A DNA stretch of 64,000 nucleotides, from contig JAWZYU010000019.1 in the NCBI GenBank assembly GCA_038380435.1, forward strand, positions 34,683,801-34,747,800. Direction: 5' to 3'. Origin of the DNA: Ryuthela nishihirai. Lineage: Eukaryota > Arthropoda > Arachnida > Araneae > Heptathelidae. Below are positions 44,698 to 56,989 of this stretch, one piece after another. The position numbers were made by a program, and so were the translations under genes. Numbering within the stretch: the first letter of the stretch is position 1; each line of letters begins with the position of its first letter. The notes beneath the pieces are model-generated. The model searched no databases. It was not told the DNA's origin and saw only the letters and a list, made by a program, of their open reading frames with translations.

Positions 44698-45469
44698 TAT
44701 TATATTATTATATTCATATTTTATAGAGCTTTTGGCGTGAAATGGAGGTCCCACATTTGCGACTCGCCCGGGCCCCCATCTCATTTCTCTCAAGCTCTGA
44801 TACCAACATTTCATTGTCAAACTAAAGGTCACAAAACGCAAGCATCGAGGAATTTTTTTTTGCCCCATTCTGTAATGATTCCGAATTATTCCGAATTATT
44901 GCATTCTAAAATCCAAAAGCAGCAGAACAGAAAATTTAACGGGAAAAGTACGACGTGAAGTGTGAGATCATCGAGAAACTCAAATCTTAACATCAACGGT
45001 GGATTCCTTTGACACTTCCCAACTACTTATTAGGCAAGTGAATCGACAACATTTGCATGGTTGCTCTTGCATCAGCCAAACTGAAGATCCTATTTCGAGT
45101 GATTAAACTGACTCTACTGACAGGCAAAATAGCAGGAGGAGGAGTAATAGCCCACTGTATTCCACGCATGTTTTGCAGCACATTGTGTTCAATGATCGTA
45201 ACACTCAGGAGCAAGTGGGATAACAATAGGGAAAGTTTTCCTGAATCCAACGTCACTTCTTTCCTATCTTTCACACCCTCTGCAATCTCTTTCACGTTGA
45301 CGCCCTCTGTATTCAAGCGGAAAAACAGATCTCTGTAGTTGAATGGCATTTATCGAATAACACCCTGTTTCAAAAATGTTGCACTGCAACAACTAATTTT
45401 CGTTTTATCTTTGAAGGACTTTCTCCAATGGTTCGAGTCCGAGTCTCATTATACTGAACTTTGTTGAAT
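44698..45469. other. Unassigned region with a 108-aa minus-strand frame
   Basis: The frame 45349-45023 (minus; MPFNYRDLFFRLNTEGVNVK at its start) is followed on the plus side by ACACCCTGTTTCAAAAATG at about 45361, which resembles a transposon terminus. I cannot name a family. A plus-strand 93-aa frame overlaps it, so even the coding strand is uncertain. Confidence 0.35.
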
Positions 45470-45843
45470 TGGGTTATTTTACCTCAGAGGAAACTTTTCT
45501 TTTTGTCCACAATGGGACAAATGGCCGACTCATAAAAATCACCAAGAGGAGGTTGAGAAGGGTGTATACTGAACAACTCTTAGGATACAGATGGAAGTCT
45601 CCTATTAAGGCCATTCAGCGTGTTCTTTAACATGCAAAGTTGTTGCTCTCCTGAGCAAAGTGTCATGGCTTAACAGCCTATTCGACGGAAGGCAGTCTTT
45701 TCAAAGCGATCTTTGTCCCCTCTATCACCAACGTCAGGGTGGGGTTTAACAGAAATAAATCTGAATACTAGCACAGTTGGGACTAGAACCTGGGAAATGC
45801 AGATTACAAAGCTGGCGCACTACCAACTGAGGCAACACTTACC
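45470..45843 (-). repeat. SINE family 1, diverged copy
   Basis: TTGGGTTATTTTACCTCAGA at the tail side and CTGGCGCACTACCAACTGAG at the head side; several small indels, no clear TSD. Confidence 0.78.
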
Positions 45844-48800
45844 CCATGTAATGTCAGGTACAGGAGGACCATATCTTGCTAACATTAAAGAATACAGTAA
45901 TATCTTGACGGGAGTCTTCAATGTCTCTCCCGATAGCTGTCCGATAGATTCTTTTTCCATAGCCAACTTTGACTTCTTGTGGTCTGTTCTTTAACTAATA
46001 TGAGCACAAAAGGATCACTCGGTGGTTATAATAACCCAACTCTTCCTCGTCTACGGCACGTCCATGTGGGAAAGCTAACAAAAATATGGAAAGAAGCAAA
46101 ATGGAAGTTGCAGAGAGAAACCATATCGAAATTATTGTTTGCGATAATATTCACACAATATAAATTGCAAAGTGATAATCATTTAAATTGTAATGTCCCT
46201 ATAAAAATAAGAGTAAAAAAAGCTTATTATTGAAAAAAATTATATGTTAAAGAAAATAATATGTCATGCATTGGTATATTTCCGTTTACAATAAGCAGTT
46301 ATTGTTCAGGAACATCGGCGGGGGAAGAGGCAGTTGCCCTCCTCCCTTGGAAAAATTGATCTAAAAATTTATTTATGTTGAATAATACAATCATACCAAA
46401 AAATAAGTCGTTTTTTCCTTAACGAAATATTATATTGTGTTTTTACGTTTTCTTTTGGTTTCAGAAGCATATTTTTTATTTACTAATATAAAAAATTTTT
46501 TACATATATTTTCAAAAACATTTCCCCTATTTTTCGTTTTGTTTTAGGGCATTTTTAGTTGTATTAGCAATCATGCATGTATTATATGATGTATGCATGG
46601 TTGCTGTATAATCAAGTGTGCTCATTAATAAAAGACTCGACCTAAATATTACTATATTGGAACACTGATTTGTTTTTGTCCTTCCCTCTCCCTCTCTGAA
46701 TACGCCCCACCCTAAAAAAAATCTGCTGACGTTAATGTTTGGGAAGGATTAGCAATAATTACTCTCAACCAATTAATTTAATTACATAAATTTATTATTT
46801 AAATTATGACTTATACAAAAAAATGTGACTCTTACAGATAGAGGTTTTTATTATAAAGTTATTACAAAATGAACAGGTAATATTAATAATTTTAATTTAG
46901 ATCTATCAAACGAAACAAAGGATAATTTTAATATGGTATCACATATGTACAATACTAGGACTGTTATTATTTAAAATATTATTGTTCCTATGACATATTA
47001 GAATTTTTATGCTATTACATAATAAAATACTTTAATTTTTTGCCTCGTCCAATCAGGCAAAAGAACAACAAGCATTTATTTAAAGAATTACATTGTATAA
47101 AAAATCTTACATAAGAAAAATATAAATATGTTTCAATATGGACGCCATCAAGAAACTTTTCAGGTGGGGGAAACTTTTTCCAGGGGTAGCAAAAAGACAA
47201 ATCAATGTTTCATGATATAAATATTTAAGTCGACCCGTCCTTTAATGCGTGCAATTTGCGAATACAATAATCATATATACAACAAACACATCATAATGCA
47301 AATAACGATGCCCGAAAACAAAAGGAAGAAAAAAAAAAACTTATTATTGAAAATGCATATAAAAAACATTTTTTTTATATTAATAAATAAAAAATAAATG
47401 ATATGTCTTCCGTAAACGAAACAAAACGTTAAAAAAACAATGCATTATATTAAGGAAAAAAACATTAAATTTCAATTCTTTATTATTCATCATAATTTTT
47501 CGATCAATTTTTCCTGGTAGAGTCCACTCTTGATTCTCCCCATGATAACTCCCATGTGTATCAAAAAAGATATTATTTTTTAATCCTAACTGCTCTAATA
47601 CTGTTCAGAATACAAATGTGTATATAATTAATACGCAATTATCCTATACAAATATAAAACTGAATATGATTTATTATTGCATTATCGATTGGCGAGTCAT
47701 TTTTAAATTCTTGTATAGTATTCAAAATATGAATTTAATTCCTTTTTGAATTTTAAAGTAAATTTTGAGAAGTTGAATAAAAGCGAACCAGAAAAAGAAT
47801 TATTGAAATATTATATTCTCGGGTCGACACATAATCGGAAAAATCGTCTAATGTTTTATCTAGCTTACATAAAGAAGTACTGGAGAGAGCTTAGAAACAA
47901 AGACATAGCATCTAAATGATCAGTGAAGATTTCCTCTTCATGCTCTAATTATTCATTCATCCTTGGTCAGTTCATCTATTGCCGCAACGCCCCAAAAATT
48001 CCTTAGTTCTCCCCTGGTTATTGCTTACTTTCCCCTCTGATTACTTCTCTGCTCTCGTATTTCCTAGTGACCACTGCGTGACCTCGGCTGTAACTAACTA
48101 ATCCAAGAAGATGAAAGAAAAGAAAAAGTCGAGGTCATTACCCTTTATCGTTCTGTGTACATATACACGCCCTGAAAATTCTCGAAAAGCATTCCAATCA
48201 ATCTTCCAGGAAGGTGTCATTAGCTGCTACTGTATGCAGTCTGTTTCTGAGGAGAACTGCGGCCATTCACAGTATCTGTTAACGAGCTGATATAGTGTGT
48301 GGTTTTTGAACGGAATGGATTAATCGATATTGCGAAAGGTTGAGGATGTAAAAAAAAATTTTTTCGAGAAACTTATGGATCACAAACGAAATTTGCGATT
48401 GAAAGAAACGAGAATGAGGCGTTAGTTTTTCGCGAGCAATGGAGTGTGACACAAAATATGGCAAAAATGCAGCTACAACATTTTTTTATTCTTGCCATTT
48501 TATTTGTTTCACTATAATTCATTATAATGATGGACTATAGAGCCTTGTAATCTATAGGAATCAGACAAGTACATATTGGTGACAATGGTAATGTTGCAGC
48601 TAGTGTGTATTGTGTTTTCATGACATTTAATAAATTCTGAATTTATAGATTATGTTGTTAAATATTATTTATATCTTCGCGAAGTATAAACTTTAGGCGT
48701 TGGTAATATTAAGCACTCCTTTTTATGAAATAAATTATTTGAAATTTAATTTGCTTCGCATAGAATTGAACGATTTGGCTTCAGCATTATTACATGTGGA

Positions 48801-48958
48801 ACTCCAACTAGTTTTTATGCTACATAGCAGCGTTAAAGTTCTAATATATATTCTATGTTTTCCTTATGAACTACATTGAAAAACCACAGCAATTTCCATT
48901 GGACAAAATATGCGTAAATAATAAGCAATTTATGTAATAAGCAATACATGTGCATGCA
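45844..48958. other. 3.1 kb AT-rich region without recognised genes
   Basis: Strongly A+T, with many A- and T-runs and no frame above 84 aa. The 45979-46233 frame carries no motif. This is the longest stretch free of named mobile elements here. Confidence 0.5.
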
Positions 48959-48960
48959 TA

Positions 48961-49509
48961 CACTAGCTGGCAAATTATTATGAACATTACATCGTTTTCA
49001 AAGTATTATGAAGTATGCCAATGCATGCAAAATTTCTTACTGACGTAAGTATTTTTTGTTACTACGAAGCCCTACAAAAGACATAAAAGCATGGTAAAAA
49101 GCAAAGTCGAGTGAGATATGGGTAAAAAGACTGATCTGATTTCGAAAGAGGGTTCATCGTTGCAGCTCGATGGGCAGCAGCATCTGTAACGGAAGTGGTG
49201 GGATTCAGCGGAAAATCACGGAGCACAATATCCTAAGTGTATGAAGAATGGCAGTAGTCTAAACAAATGTCCGCCAACATGGAAAATGCGGGAAGAAAAA
49301 AGTTCTGACAGACAATGACAGGGGTTTGTTGACAGAAACTGTACGGCAAAACAGTTCATCATCTGAGAGAAATGGCAGCAGAAGTACTTTAAAGCACATT
49401 TCAACGAAAACTTCGCGCAGAGAATTGAAAACTTTTAGATTTGAGAACTGAACCATGACACATATGATGAAGTATAGGTAGGTGTTCGTAATAATTTGTC
49501 CAATCAGTG
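48961..49509 (+). mobile_element. Internally deleted Tc1-like element
   Basis: 549 bp between TA (48959-48960; 49510-49511). Ends are CACTAGCTGGCAAATTATTA and, on the other strand, CACTGATTGGACAAATTATT, both followed by tGAACA. From an ATG near 49118 broken frames give MGKKTDLIS, then AARWAAASVTEVVGFSGKS and, later, ENAGRKKVLTDNDRGLLTET, the HTH region of Tc1 transposases. The catalytic domain is deleted. Confidence 0.8.
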
Positions 49510-49511
49510 TA

Positions 49512-49894
49512 CTTACCTACCTACCTATATACATACATACATACCTTAAGCAGACTTGAGCTAAGGAAACCCAAAATTCAGAACTAATAGACGTATTAGT
49601 TCTGAATGCGTCTTAAAGCCTAAAGATCCTCAGAAAGAGGGGAAGATCGAGGATGCAGTGGGCAGACAATGTCGAACACGAGCTTGTTAGAATTGGTGTG
49701 CATTGGCCAGATGAAGCAGATGTAGCTCAGGACAGATATGCTTGGAGAACTAAATTGGACGGCCTGGTTGGACCTACGTAGCCCATGGCTGCTTGAGGAT
49801 GATGATGGTGACAAAAGAGCAAAAAGTAATAGGGAGATAGGTACCAAACTACTCGAAGCAAATTATTAGGCGACCTTTTTGCTCTCGGTGTTAT
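49512..49894. other. No gene; ACCTACCT-type simple repeat at its start
   Basis: TACCTACCTACCTATATACA near 49513. The palindromic AACTAATAGACGTATTAGTT at about 49581-49600 is a hairpin. The 75-aa minus frame at 49620-49847 resembles no family I know. Confidence 0.4.
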
Positions 49895-50300
49895 GTACAG
49901 GCGGTGTTTTTATACACGAAATTTTTGTTCACAGCGTTTAATAGCAGTGGCATTTTTGTTCACGGCGTTTTGTAAAGGCGGCGTTTAGTTCACGGCGTTT
50001 TGTATACGTTTTCGTATATATATATATTTTTTATATGTTTTTCGTGTATATATATATGTGTTGTTACGTGTTTTTGTTCACGGAATTTTTCCTTACTACG
50101 TTTAATACTGGAGGCATATTTGTTCACTGCTTTTTGTAAAGGTGGCGTTTTCGTTCACGGCGTTTTGTGTAGGTGGATTTTGTTGTACAGCGTTTTTGCT
50201 ATCGTCATTTTTATTTGCGGCGTTATGTAGAGTCGGCGTTTTTGTTGATGGCGTATTGCTCAGGCGGCGTTTGTGCATTTGGCGTTTTTTTGTCGGCGTT
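49895..50300 (+). repeat. Degenerate GC-richer minisatellite (GGCGTTTTGTTCACGGCG)
   Basis: About ten loose copies of 36-40 bp with GGCGGCGTTTTTGTTCACGG and CGTTTTGTATAGGCGG. Interrupted by ATATATAT runs near 50016-50057. It ends at the mariner fragment. Confidence 0.8.
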
Positions 50301-50810
50301 CTGTCATGGAACTTGACAATGCTGTCCTTGCACGAGTCGACTCTAGCGCTTTTTTGCTGTTCAATCAGTTTGTAGGGTACCCATTTGGCACAGATCTTTC
50401 CTAACTTTAAATGTTGATGAATACAGTAATTGTTTCCACACTGCCAATCGATACGCTGACATCTAAACTTATTTTCCTGAAAGGTGATGGTAGGTTTTCC
50501 CTAATGAATTCAAAAACAGTAGTGATGGTTGTATCGTTCACAGCCTCCTTCGGTTTTCCTTCACGAGGGATATCTTCGAAGCTCTGCCGTCCTTCTCTGA
50601 ATTAGGGCATCCATCCCGTAACAGTGCCATTTGAATAGGTATGATCCTCATGCATTTGTGACAAATTGGCATGAATTTTTTTCGCGTCGTCCCCCAATCT
50701 GCATCCTAGAGAAATGTAAAACCTTTCCCCGTCTTTAGTATGATCAATAACAACAAGGCACAGATTTCGCAGACCGAATTTTACGCGCAGCCAGCGAAAA
50801 AACAAAATGA
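50300..50810 (-). pseudogene. Mariner transposase N-terminal fragment
   Basis: On the minus strand the open piece 50805-50602 (FYISLGCRLGDDAKKIHANL) is followed, after frame changes, by FREGRQSFEDIPREGKP and KICAKWVPY, motifs of the HTH half of SETMAR-type mariner transposases. Homologous over about 500 bp to the right half of the mariner at 32952-34651 (shared TTTTTTGCTGTTCAATCAGT / CACAGATCTTTC). The catalytic half is missing. Confidence 0.72.
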
Positions 50811-51402
50811 GAAAACCAATGAGTAAACTTTCTTCACTTGATTGTAATTTGAAGAGTTTAGCCCAACAGCTTTAGTTCATAGCTATCCCACTGCATATTC
50901 AGATCAATTTTAAATATATACACTACCAATGCTTACCGGATTACTTAACAAATCAGAAAAATTTAATCACTCGCAAAATCACTGACTCCGACACTGGACA
51001 AAGACTAACTCCAAGACTACACTTTTATTCATTCTATTTAACTTTCCACCAGTTTCCTTCAGTTCCACAATTCCAGAAAAGGAACAGCGCTCTGCTGGAA
51101 AAGAATTTTTTTTTTGGTTAATTCTCAGATTAATGGCCAGGTTTTAGTAATGTCAATATTAAAAGCCATTAATACATTTATCTTCATACTAATGGGAATA
51201 AAACTAACCACATTACCTCATTGTTCAGAACATCTCTGAAATGCGCAGCCCATCTTGCCACAATAGAATCTTCGCCTTCAGTCCTAATCTTATTATTTTC
51301 GTCCCTCAATCACTGCATTCCAGTCAGTTTCTTCCCATTTATTGTTTTTTCCTTCCATTTACTGTTAGTTTCATACCTTGGGGGACAAAGTGGAGAAAGC
51401 AG

Positions 51403-51510
51403 CTGAACAGCACGACAAAGTATTACTTTGTCGTGCTGTTCAGTGTCCTATCAGTTTTGTTGTGTTTGTGTCCTATCAGTTTTGTTGTGTTTGTGTCCTA
51501 TCAGTTTTCG
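51403..51510. repeat. 20-bp perfect hairpin followed by 25-bp tandem repeats
   Basis: CTGAACAGCACGACAAAGTA (51403-51422) is the exact reverse complement of 51424-51443, with one base between. Directly after, GTCCTATCAGTTTTGTTGTG starts at 51445 and 51470 and, truncated, at 51495. Confidence 0.92.
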
Positions 51511-52270
51511 ATTGATTCTTCAGCCGTTTATTAAGCTTTCTGCAATTCTATCTATTAAGACTAGTAGGGTATTGATTCAGTTTATCCCTCCATTACTCTC
51601 TTTCAGAAATAAGCTGCATAACCTTATTATACAAGTGACTTTCTCTCCTATGCACAATTTTACAGAAAGGAGTATTGGGATTTCAAAAATAATCCTCCGC
51701 TTCACCTATAAACTAACAATAATTATCAGAACGACTAATAAACTTATCACAGTTAACTTTGGCTAACTGAGAATTCAGAACTTCAATGTGTTTTTTTTTA
51801 ACATTAACATAATATTTCTTAAACTTAGTTGCCAAACATTTCCACTCCGCTATAGCCGGGAGGCCGCAAGCTTGGCGAAAAAGGAGAAAGGTTGTTATCT
51901 AGTTAGCAATCGGCTGTAAAATGCTTCTACCAAATATATGCGATTTAACCAAGCTGGTTATATGTAGGATTCAACTAAGGAGTCTCCCTCACCTTAATGC
52001 TGTGAGAAATAACCAGAGGCTACTGCAGAATAATAAAGCCCACAAAATAGGTGGAGCATGTTGTATTATTGTATCAATGGCAAGAAAAAGCGAATTACGC
52101 AAATATAAGCTTTCCTACCACTATCCTTATAAGATCCTTATAACATAAAAGGAAGAAGCAAATTATTCAATTACTTTGAGTTATGAATAACTCAAAATAA
52201 GAAAAGCAAACGCAAGCCTGCAATAGAGAAGAGTGAAATCGGAAAAATTAGTGAAGATTTTTAATTTATA
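51511..52270. other. No recognised gene
   Basis: AT-rich. The frame 51921-52148 (75 aa) has no motif. Confidence 0.4.
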
Positions 52271-52271
52271 T

Positions 52272-52645
52272 AAAGTTGGATTGTTTTACCTCTGATTGGC
52301 ACTTTTTTGTAGACAATGGACTAAATGGCGATCATAAGTACTCCAAGGGCTCAGAAAAGGTTGAGAAAGTGAAACCCATTGGATAACTGCTAGGAGACAG
52401 ATGGTAATCTCCCGTCAAAGCATTCATCGTGTTCTTTAACGTGCAGAGGATTCCTGCACAAAGTGTCACATCTTTAAGTTCCATCCAACTGACGGCTGCC
52501 TTTTCAAGCCCATCGGTGTCACTTTCTGACAGAGGGCAGGGTAAGGGGTTAATAGAGATAAATCTCAACGCTGGAACAAGTGGGATTCGAACCTAGCAAC
52601 TAGAGATTACGAACCTGGAGCGCTACCGACTTAGCCGACCCCGTT
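52272..52645 (-). repeat. SINE family 1, diverged copy
   Basis: GTTGGATTGTTTTACCTCTG at the tail side, GGAGCGCTACCGACTTAGCC at the head side. It abuts the start of the endonuclease pseudogene. Confidence 0.8.
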
Positions 52646-52675
52646 CCTCTTTTCCAGACCGAATGGTCAAACACA

Positions 52676-53590
52676 AGAAATGGCGATGGAATTATTGTGA
52701 GCCAGAATTTGAAAGAAAATATTGTCGATGTTAAGAGAGTAAATGGGAAATTAATGACGATGTAATTAGTAAGAAAAAGGCACACTAAAGATTTAGGGCA
52801 TATGCACCTTAAGTAGGGTGTGAAGTTGTTGAAACTGTTTATGAACTATTACTAGATATACCACAAAATGAAGAGATATAAATGGTAATTGCAAGATCTA
52901 ATGTATTGCTGGAGATCTAAATGTGCATACAAGAAAGAATTCGTGTTAGACGTGTTTTGGTGAAGTAAATACAGAAGGAATGATGATCCATCAAATGGCA
53001 TTCGTTTATGAATTAACTTGGATGGCTATATTTTAATGAAAAAAAAGGAACATCTTATAACATACAAGGATAGCGGTAGAAAAGCAAATGTTGATTACTT
53101 GACTGTAAAATGAGCAAAGCTAAAATGTGTGAAATATTGCGAAATATTTCCTGGAGAAATCCTCACAACTGAACACAAAATCATAAGCATGCATCCATGC
53201 ATGTAAATCATTCGAAAGCATAGGAAAATTGCTGCTAAGTCAAAAATTAATTGGGAGAAATTAGAGGATGACACGATCATTAGATTTATAGAAATAATAG
53301 TGGGTGACCTATCTATTTCTGGCGTTGAAATGCCAAAACGTCGTTTGGCGGTGAAAATGATACACAATAGAATAGTGGGAAAGGATATTAAAGTCATCGT
53401 TGACAAACGGCAAAACATTAGTGAGATAATCTAAATGTAATGTACATAAACTGTCTCAGACGAATCTAATGGACATTGGTGGAGATCTATAAATGCAGGA
53501 TCTAATGAACATCTGTGGAGATCTAAATGGTCGTGCAAGAAAGGAAAGAGTGAAAAAAATCCTGTTGGGCGTTGTTTTGGTGAAATGCAG
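52676..53590 (+). pseudogene. LINE endonuclease domain, degenerate (RTE/CR1-like type)
   Basis: Piecewise frames give GDGIIVSQNLKENIVDVKRV near 52683 and, near 53060, YKDSGRKANVDYLTVK followed by CEIFPGEILTTEH. This is the order found in APE-type endonucleases of LINEs (and the related craniofacial-development-2-like proteins), with the DY and TEH (normally SDH-like) C-terminal motifs. The segment GGAGATCTAAATG recurs at about 52911, 53480 and 53517, so the part corresponding to the GDLN box was duplicated locally. No RT follows. It is unlike the jockey-type LINE elsewhere here. Confidence 0.6.
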
Positions 53591-54659
53591 ATTGACTTAT
53601 ATAAATTGACTTATATTTTAAGAAAAAAAAAGCGCGTAACTCTGTGCAAATCAATGAAATAAATACAATAAACAACAATTAATCTTTAATTATAACTCAC
53701 TGAATTTAAACTATAACTGTAACTTAATTGAAAAGCTCTTCAGGTTATCTAAATGCAAATGAAAAAAACCAACAGCAATTAACTTTTAATTGTAACTCAA
53801 CAGTTATATGCAGTGTTTGTCCCATTAAGCTCAGCTCATTACTAATATGCTCCCATTTTATTAATCAATGATTCTCCGTGAACATTAATTGCGGAATGAT
53901 TTCGATAATAAATTTGTTTTGATTTCGTCGGCTACTGATCATCATCAGTGCCGCCAGACAACCGTAACCCGTGGCAACGGCCACAAGACTAGACAGTCTC
54001 CTGTCAGATACGTCAGTTGCCATCCGTTGCACTAAATGGTAGCCATGCGTGACCCAAGCAACAGAAGCGACAGAAACATCCGGAAAGAAGACGACGTCAT
54101 ATCCGGTACGGTGAACCAAGAGTTACCGCGGGTAGAAATATTACAAGGCAAAGAAGGCATTAGAAAGGAACTGAAGAAGTGTCGAGTCGAAAACATCTTT
54201 GCTACTCATCAGGATTCAGATTCTTTTTGTTAACATATTCATAACTTTGAGGTGCAGAAACTTTTCATCCATGCAGTTATTTTATGCTCCAACTCCCAAA
54301 TTCAGTTTATGCAACAAAAGTTCGTTAAGTGAAAAATAAACGCTTTATGGTAAGAAGCCTATTTAATTTCGTGAAGTAAGTAAAATGGATTTTAAGAATA
54401 GTGGTTTTACCAATTAAAACAACAGTCAGAATAATTTCGTGCTCCATTTCATAATCAGAGCAGAGCAAAAAAATATGTTTCTTTCGTTCAGTGTATGCTA
54501 GCAAAATTTCAAGCTATGGTCTGTTACAATGCAAACAGCTTATGAACTAAATATTATACTTTCTTAAGTTTCTTCCATACCTTTTAACAAACGGATACAA
54601 TAAAAAAAATTCGCGTAGCTTTTAAGAGCCTAGTTGCGTCCCCCTTCATGAACAAATGA
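53591..54659. other. No recognised gene
   Basis: AT-rich. A GC-richer piece at 53930-54190 has frames on both strands (84 aa minus, 65 aa plus) that I cannot assign. Confidence 0.4.
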
Positions 54660-55000
54660 AAACTTATTATGATCTACATATCTGTGTCCGAAGACGATTT
54701 TCGGTCAACTGGTTATGATTTACAAATCTGTGTCTGAAGATGACTTTTCGGTCAACTTATTTATGATCTACATTTCTATGTCCGAAGATGATTTTCTGTC
54801 AACGTGTTATAATCTACATTTTGTCTGAAGATGATTTTTCGATCAACTTGTTATGATCTACAAATCTGTATATATTTTAAGTATCTGTATATATTTTTAT
54901 CCAGAAGATTCGATAAATCTATATATATTTTTCTGTCTATCAATCTGTTCGATCTACAAATCTGTATATATTTTTATCCAGAAGATTCGATAGTCTCTTA
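54660..55000 (+). repeat. Minisatellite (TTATGATCTACAAATCTGTG units)
   Basis: Four ~55-bp units with GTCCGAAGACGATTTTCGGT CAAC, then two units of CTGTATATATTTTTATCCAG followed by AAGATTCGAT. Confidence 0.85.
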
Positions 55001-55700
55001 TCTGTTATGTTAGATGCCATTCGTTAATTTGCCTTATATCTGTTTTCATATGTTTACATTTTCTGTGCTGATCTGTAAAGCTCTCTTTCTCGACTTACTA
55101 GAAGGCCGGACCTACGGATAACATATACTGATCTATATGTACTATCCTCTGTTCTTGGAAAATTTTAATAATTAGATTCGAATTAAAACTAAAAAGTCCA
55201 AAACCAAGGAACGAGATGGTACTCAGTTATTTTATTTTGTTTCGATCTGATTTTTCGAAAGCAGTTGCACTTAAGTACTGTTTTAGAATCAGAAATAGTT
55301 GTTTGCTAATTTTGGCATTACAGTTAGTCTTATTTTCCTTTGCTGCGAGAATTACACGAAACGCTCCATAAAGAAAATATTCATTGAATTGCCACAGGGA
55401 TAAAAGATTTGAATAAAATAAAAAATTTTAAAAATACCTATCTTCCTCCTACGAAACACTTTGAGATTCCATGGAAGAACAAAATCGGCCCATAAGATAC
55501 AGATTAAAATCTTCTATTAAAATTAATAGACTTAAAACATTTTTAGATCTGTATAAAGCGGAAATACGGATTAAAAGTATGAAGATATACGAGTTTCTCT
55601 CTTATAGGAAGAAGCTATTTGGTTTTCGGGAAAAGTGTTATACCTCAATTATTCTTTCGACCTAACGAACAAAATTAAATCCAGATTCTTCAAACGCATA
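55001..55700. other. No recognised gene
   Basis: AT-rich. A 64-aa plus frame at 55471-55665 is lysine-rich without a motif. Confidence 0.4.
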
Positions 55701-56340
55701 GCATCCGCCCTAGAGACCTCTACTTTTCTCCTCAAGAGGAACTGGGGGATGAATGGACGCTCCACACAAGAAATGGGACCTCCACATGCACGAAGTAACA
55801 AGGAGACCCCCGTAATTCACCTCTCTTGACACCGAAGAACTGACGATCGCAGAGCATTTGGTGATGTCCAACCCTGAGTGTCAAGATACCGCTGGACACA
55901 TGTGGCGTGAGCAGTTTGAAGGTCAGCTCGCAGACCCTCCCTGGACATCCGATACCGCCACTCAACCCGTGAGAACAACTCCAGCCAGTAGATCATGGGA
56001 AGGTCCGGGCAGCAACCACATTAATCAACTGGGTGGTAATAGTCGTATAAAACGGGGGACGAACAAAGAAGCCATACATACACCCAGAGAGACTCAGATA
56101 CATTCGCATGCACTCTTAGAGTCCGAGAACCAGGAATGGCGACAGAAGCCATGTCGCTGGTGCACTGAAATCATCGGGCTTTGCTACAGGCCATTAACAC
56201 CTCCAAAGCTAATGAAGACACCTAGCCAGTCAGGCTCAGCGGAAAGGAACTTTCCACCTGTAGTCTCCATGAGACAACCGCAGGATGCTTCAGTCGGCAG
56301 CGGACCCCTCAACGGCATCCCTGAATGAATAAGGTCCGAA
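55701..56340 (+). other. GC-rich block with a 156-aa open frame, unrecognised
   Basis: A 600-bp block clearly richer in G+C than its surroundings. The frame 55858-56328 (SNPECQDTAGHMWREQFEGQ near its start) has no ATG at its first codon and no domain I know. The overlapping minus frame is also open, so coding status is unclear. It could be the leader or LTR region of a retroelement. Confidence 0.35.
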
Positions 56341-56389
56341 CACCGCTTTTCTTCTGGTTCGAAATTATAGTCGCATACAGGTTAAATTA

Positions 56390-56591
56390 AGCCGTCCCGT
56401 GGCCGAGTTGTTAGCGCGCTTGGCTACTGATCTACGAGACCTGGGTTCGAACCCTGGGTAAGGCATGGATGTTCGTGTTGTTTTCTGCTGAGGTCCCGCC
56501 ATCCTCTCAGATCTTCTGCTGTGGCATATAAACTGACAGGCTCCTGTCAGACCTCTGTGGCAAGCAGCTGCTTGAGGGGGTATTTTTTTTT
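56390..56591 (+). repeat. SINE family 2, full-length copy with TSD
   Basis: AGGTTAAATTA at 56379-56389 and 56592-56602 flanks a 202-bp copy. Parts are the tRNA-like head (GTGGCCGAGTTGTTAGCGCG, GGGTTCGAACCCTGGG), a middle block (GAGGTCCCGCCATCCTCTCA) and the 3' block ACTGACAGGCTCCTGTCAGA followed by AAGCAGCTGCTTGAGGGGG and a T-run. Reference copy for the family. Confidence 0.93.
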
Positions 56592-56796
56592 AGGTTAAAT
56601 TATGCTTTCTTCGCAATGCCCAGTAACATAACATCTCTTTAAATTTATGATCTCATGATAAAATTGAATAATAAATTCTCTGTTCATATTTATGTAAAGC
56701 CAGAGTGAGTTCCAATCTATTCACGAAATTTCTTCACCTCCTCTGCTAAGAGGAGTCATACTAGTGGTTCCTACACCTCCACCGCCAAGTGAAGGG

Positions 56797-56915
56797 CTTT
56801 GGTTTATGCAGCTTCTCTTGGCTAACCGGTATAACCATTACCAGTTAGTGAAGAAAAGGAATCACAACGCGATAATTATCTATACGTTATTGCACCTCCA
56901 ACCGAAAGAGTGCAT
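56797..56915 (+). repeat. LTR-end-like repeat, copy 2
   Basis: GGTTTATGCAGCTTCTC, GGAATCACAACGCGATAA and TTATTGCACCTCCAACCGAA match the reverse complement of 26543-26660. Confidence 0.45.
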
Positions 56916-56989
56916 AATAAAAGTAAGTACTCACCCGCATATCGCTATAATATAAAATAATATAATAATATATATATATAAATAATATA

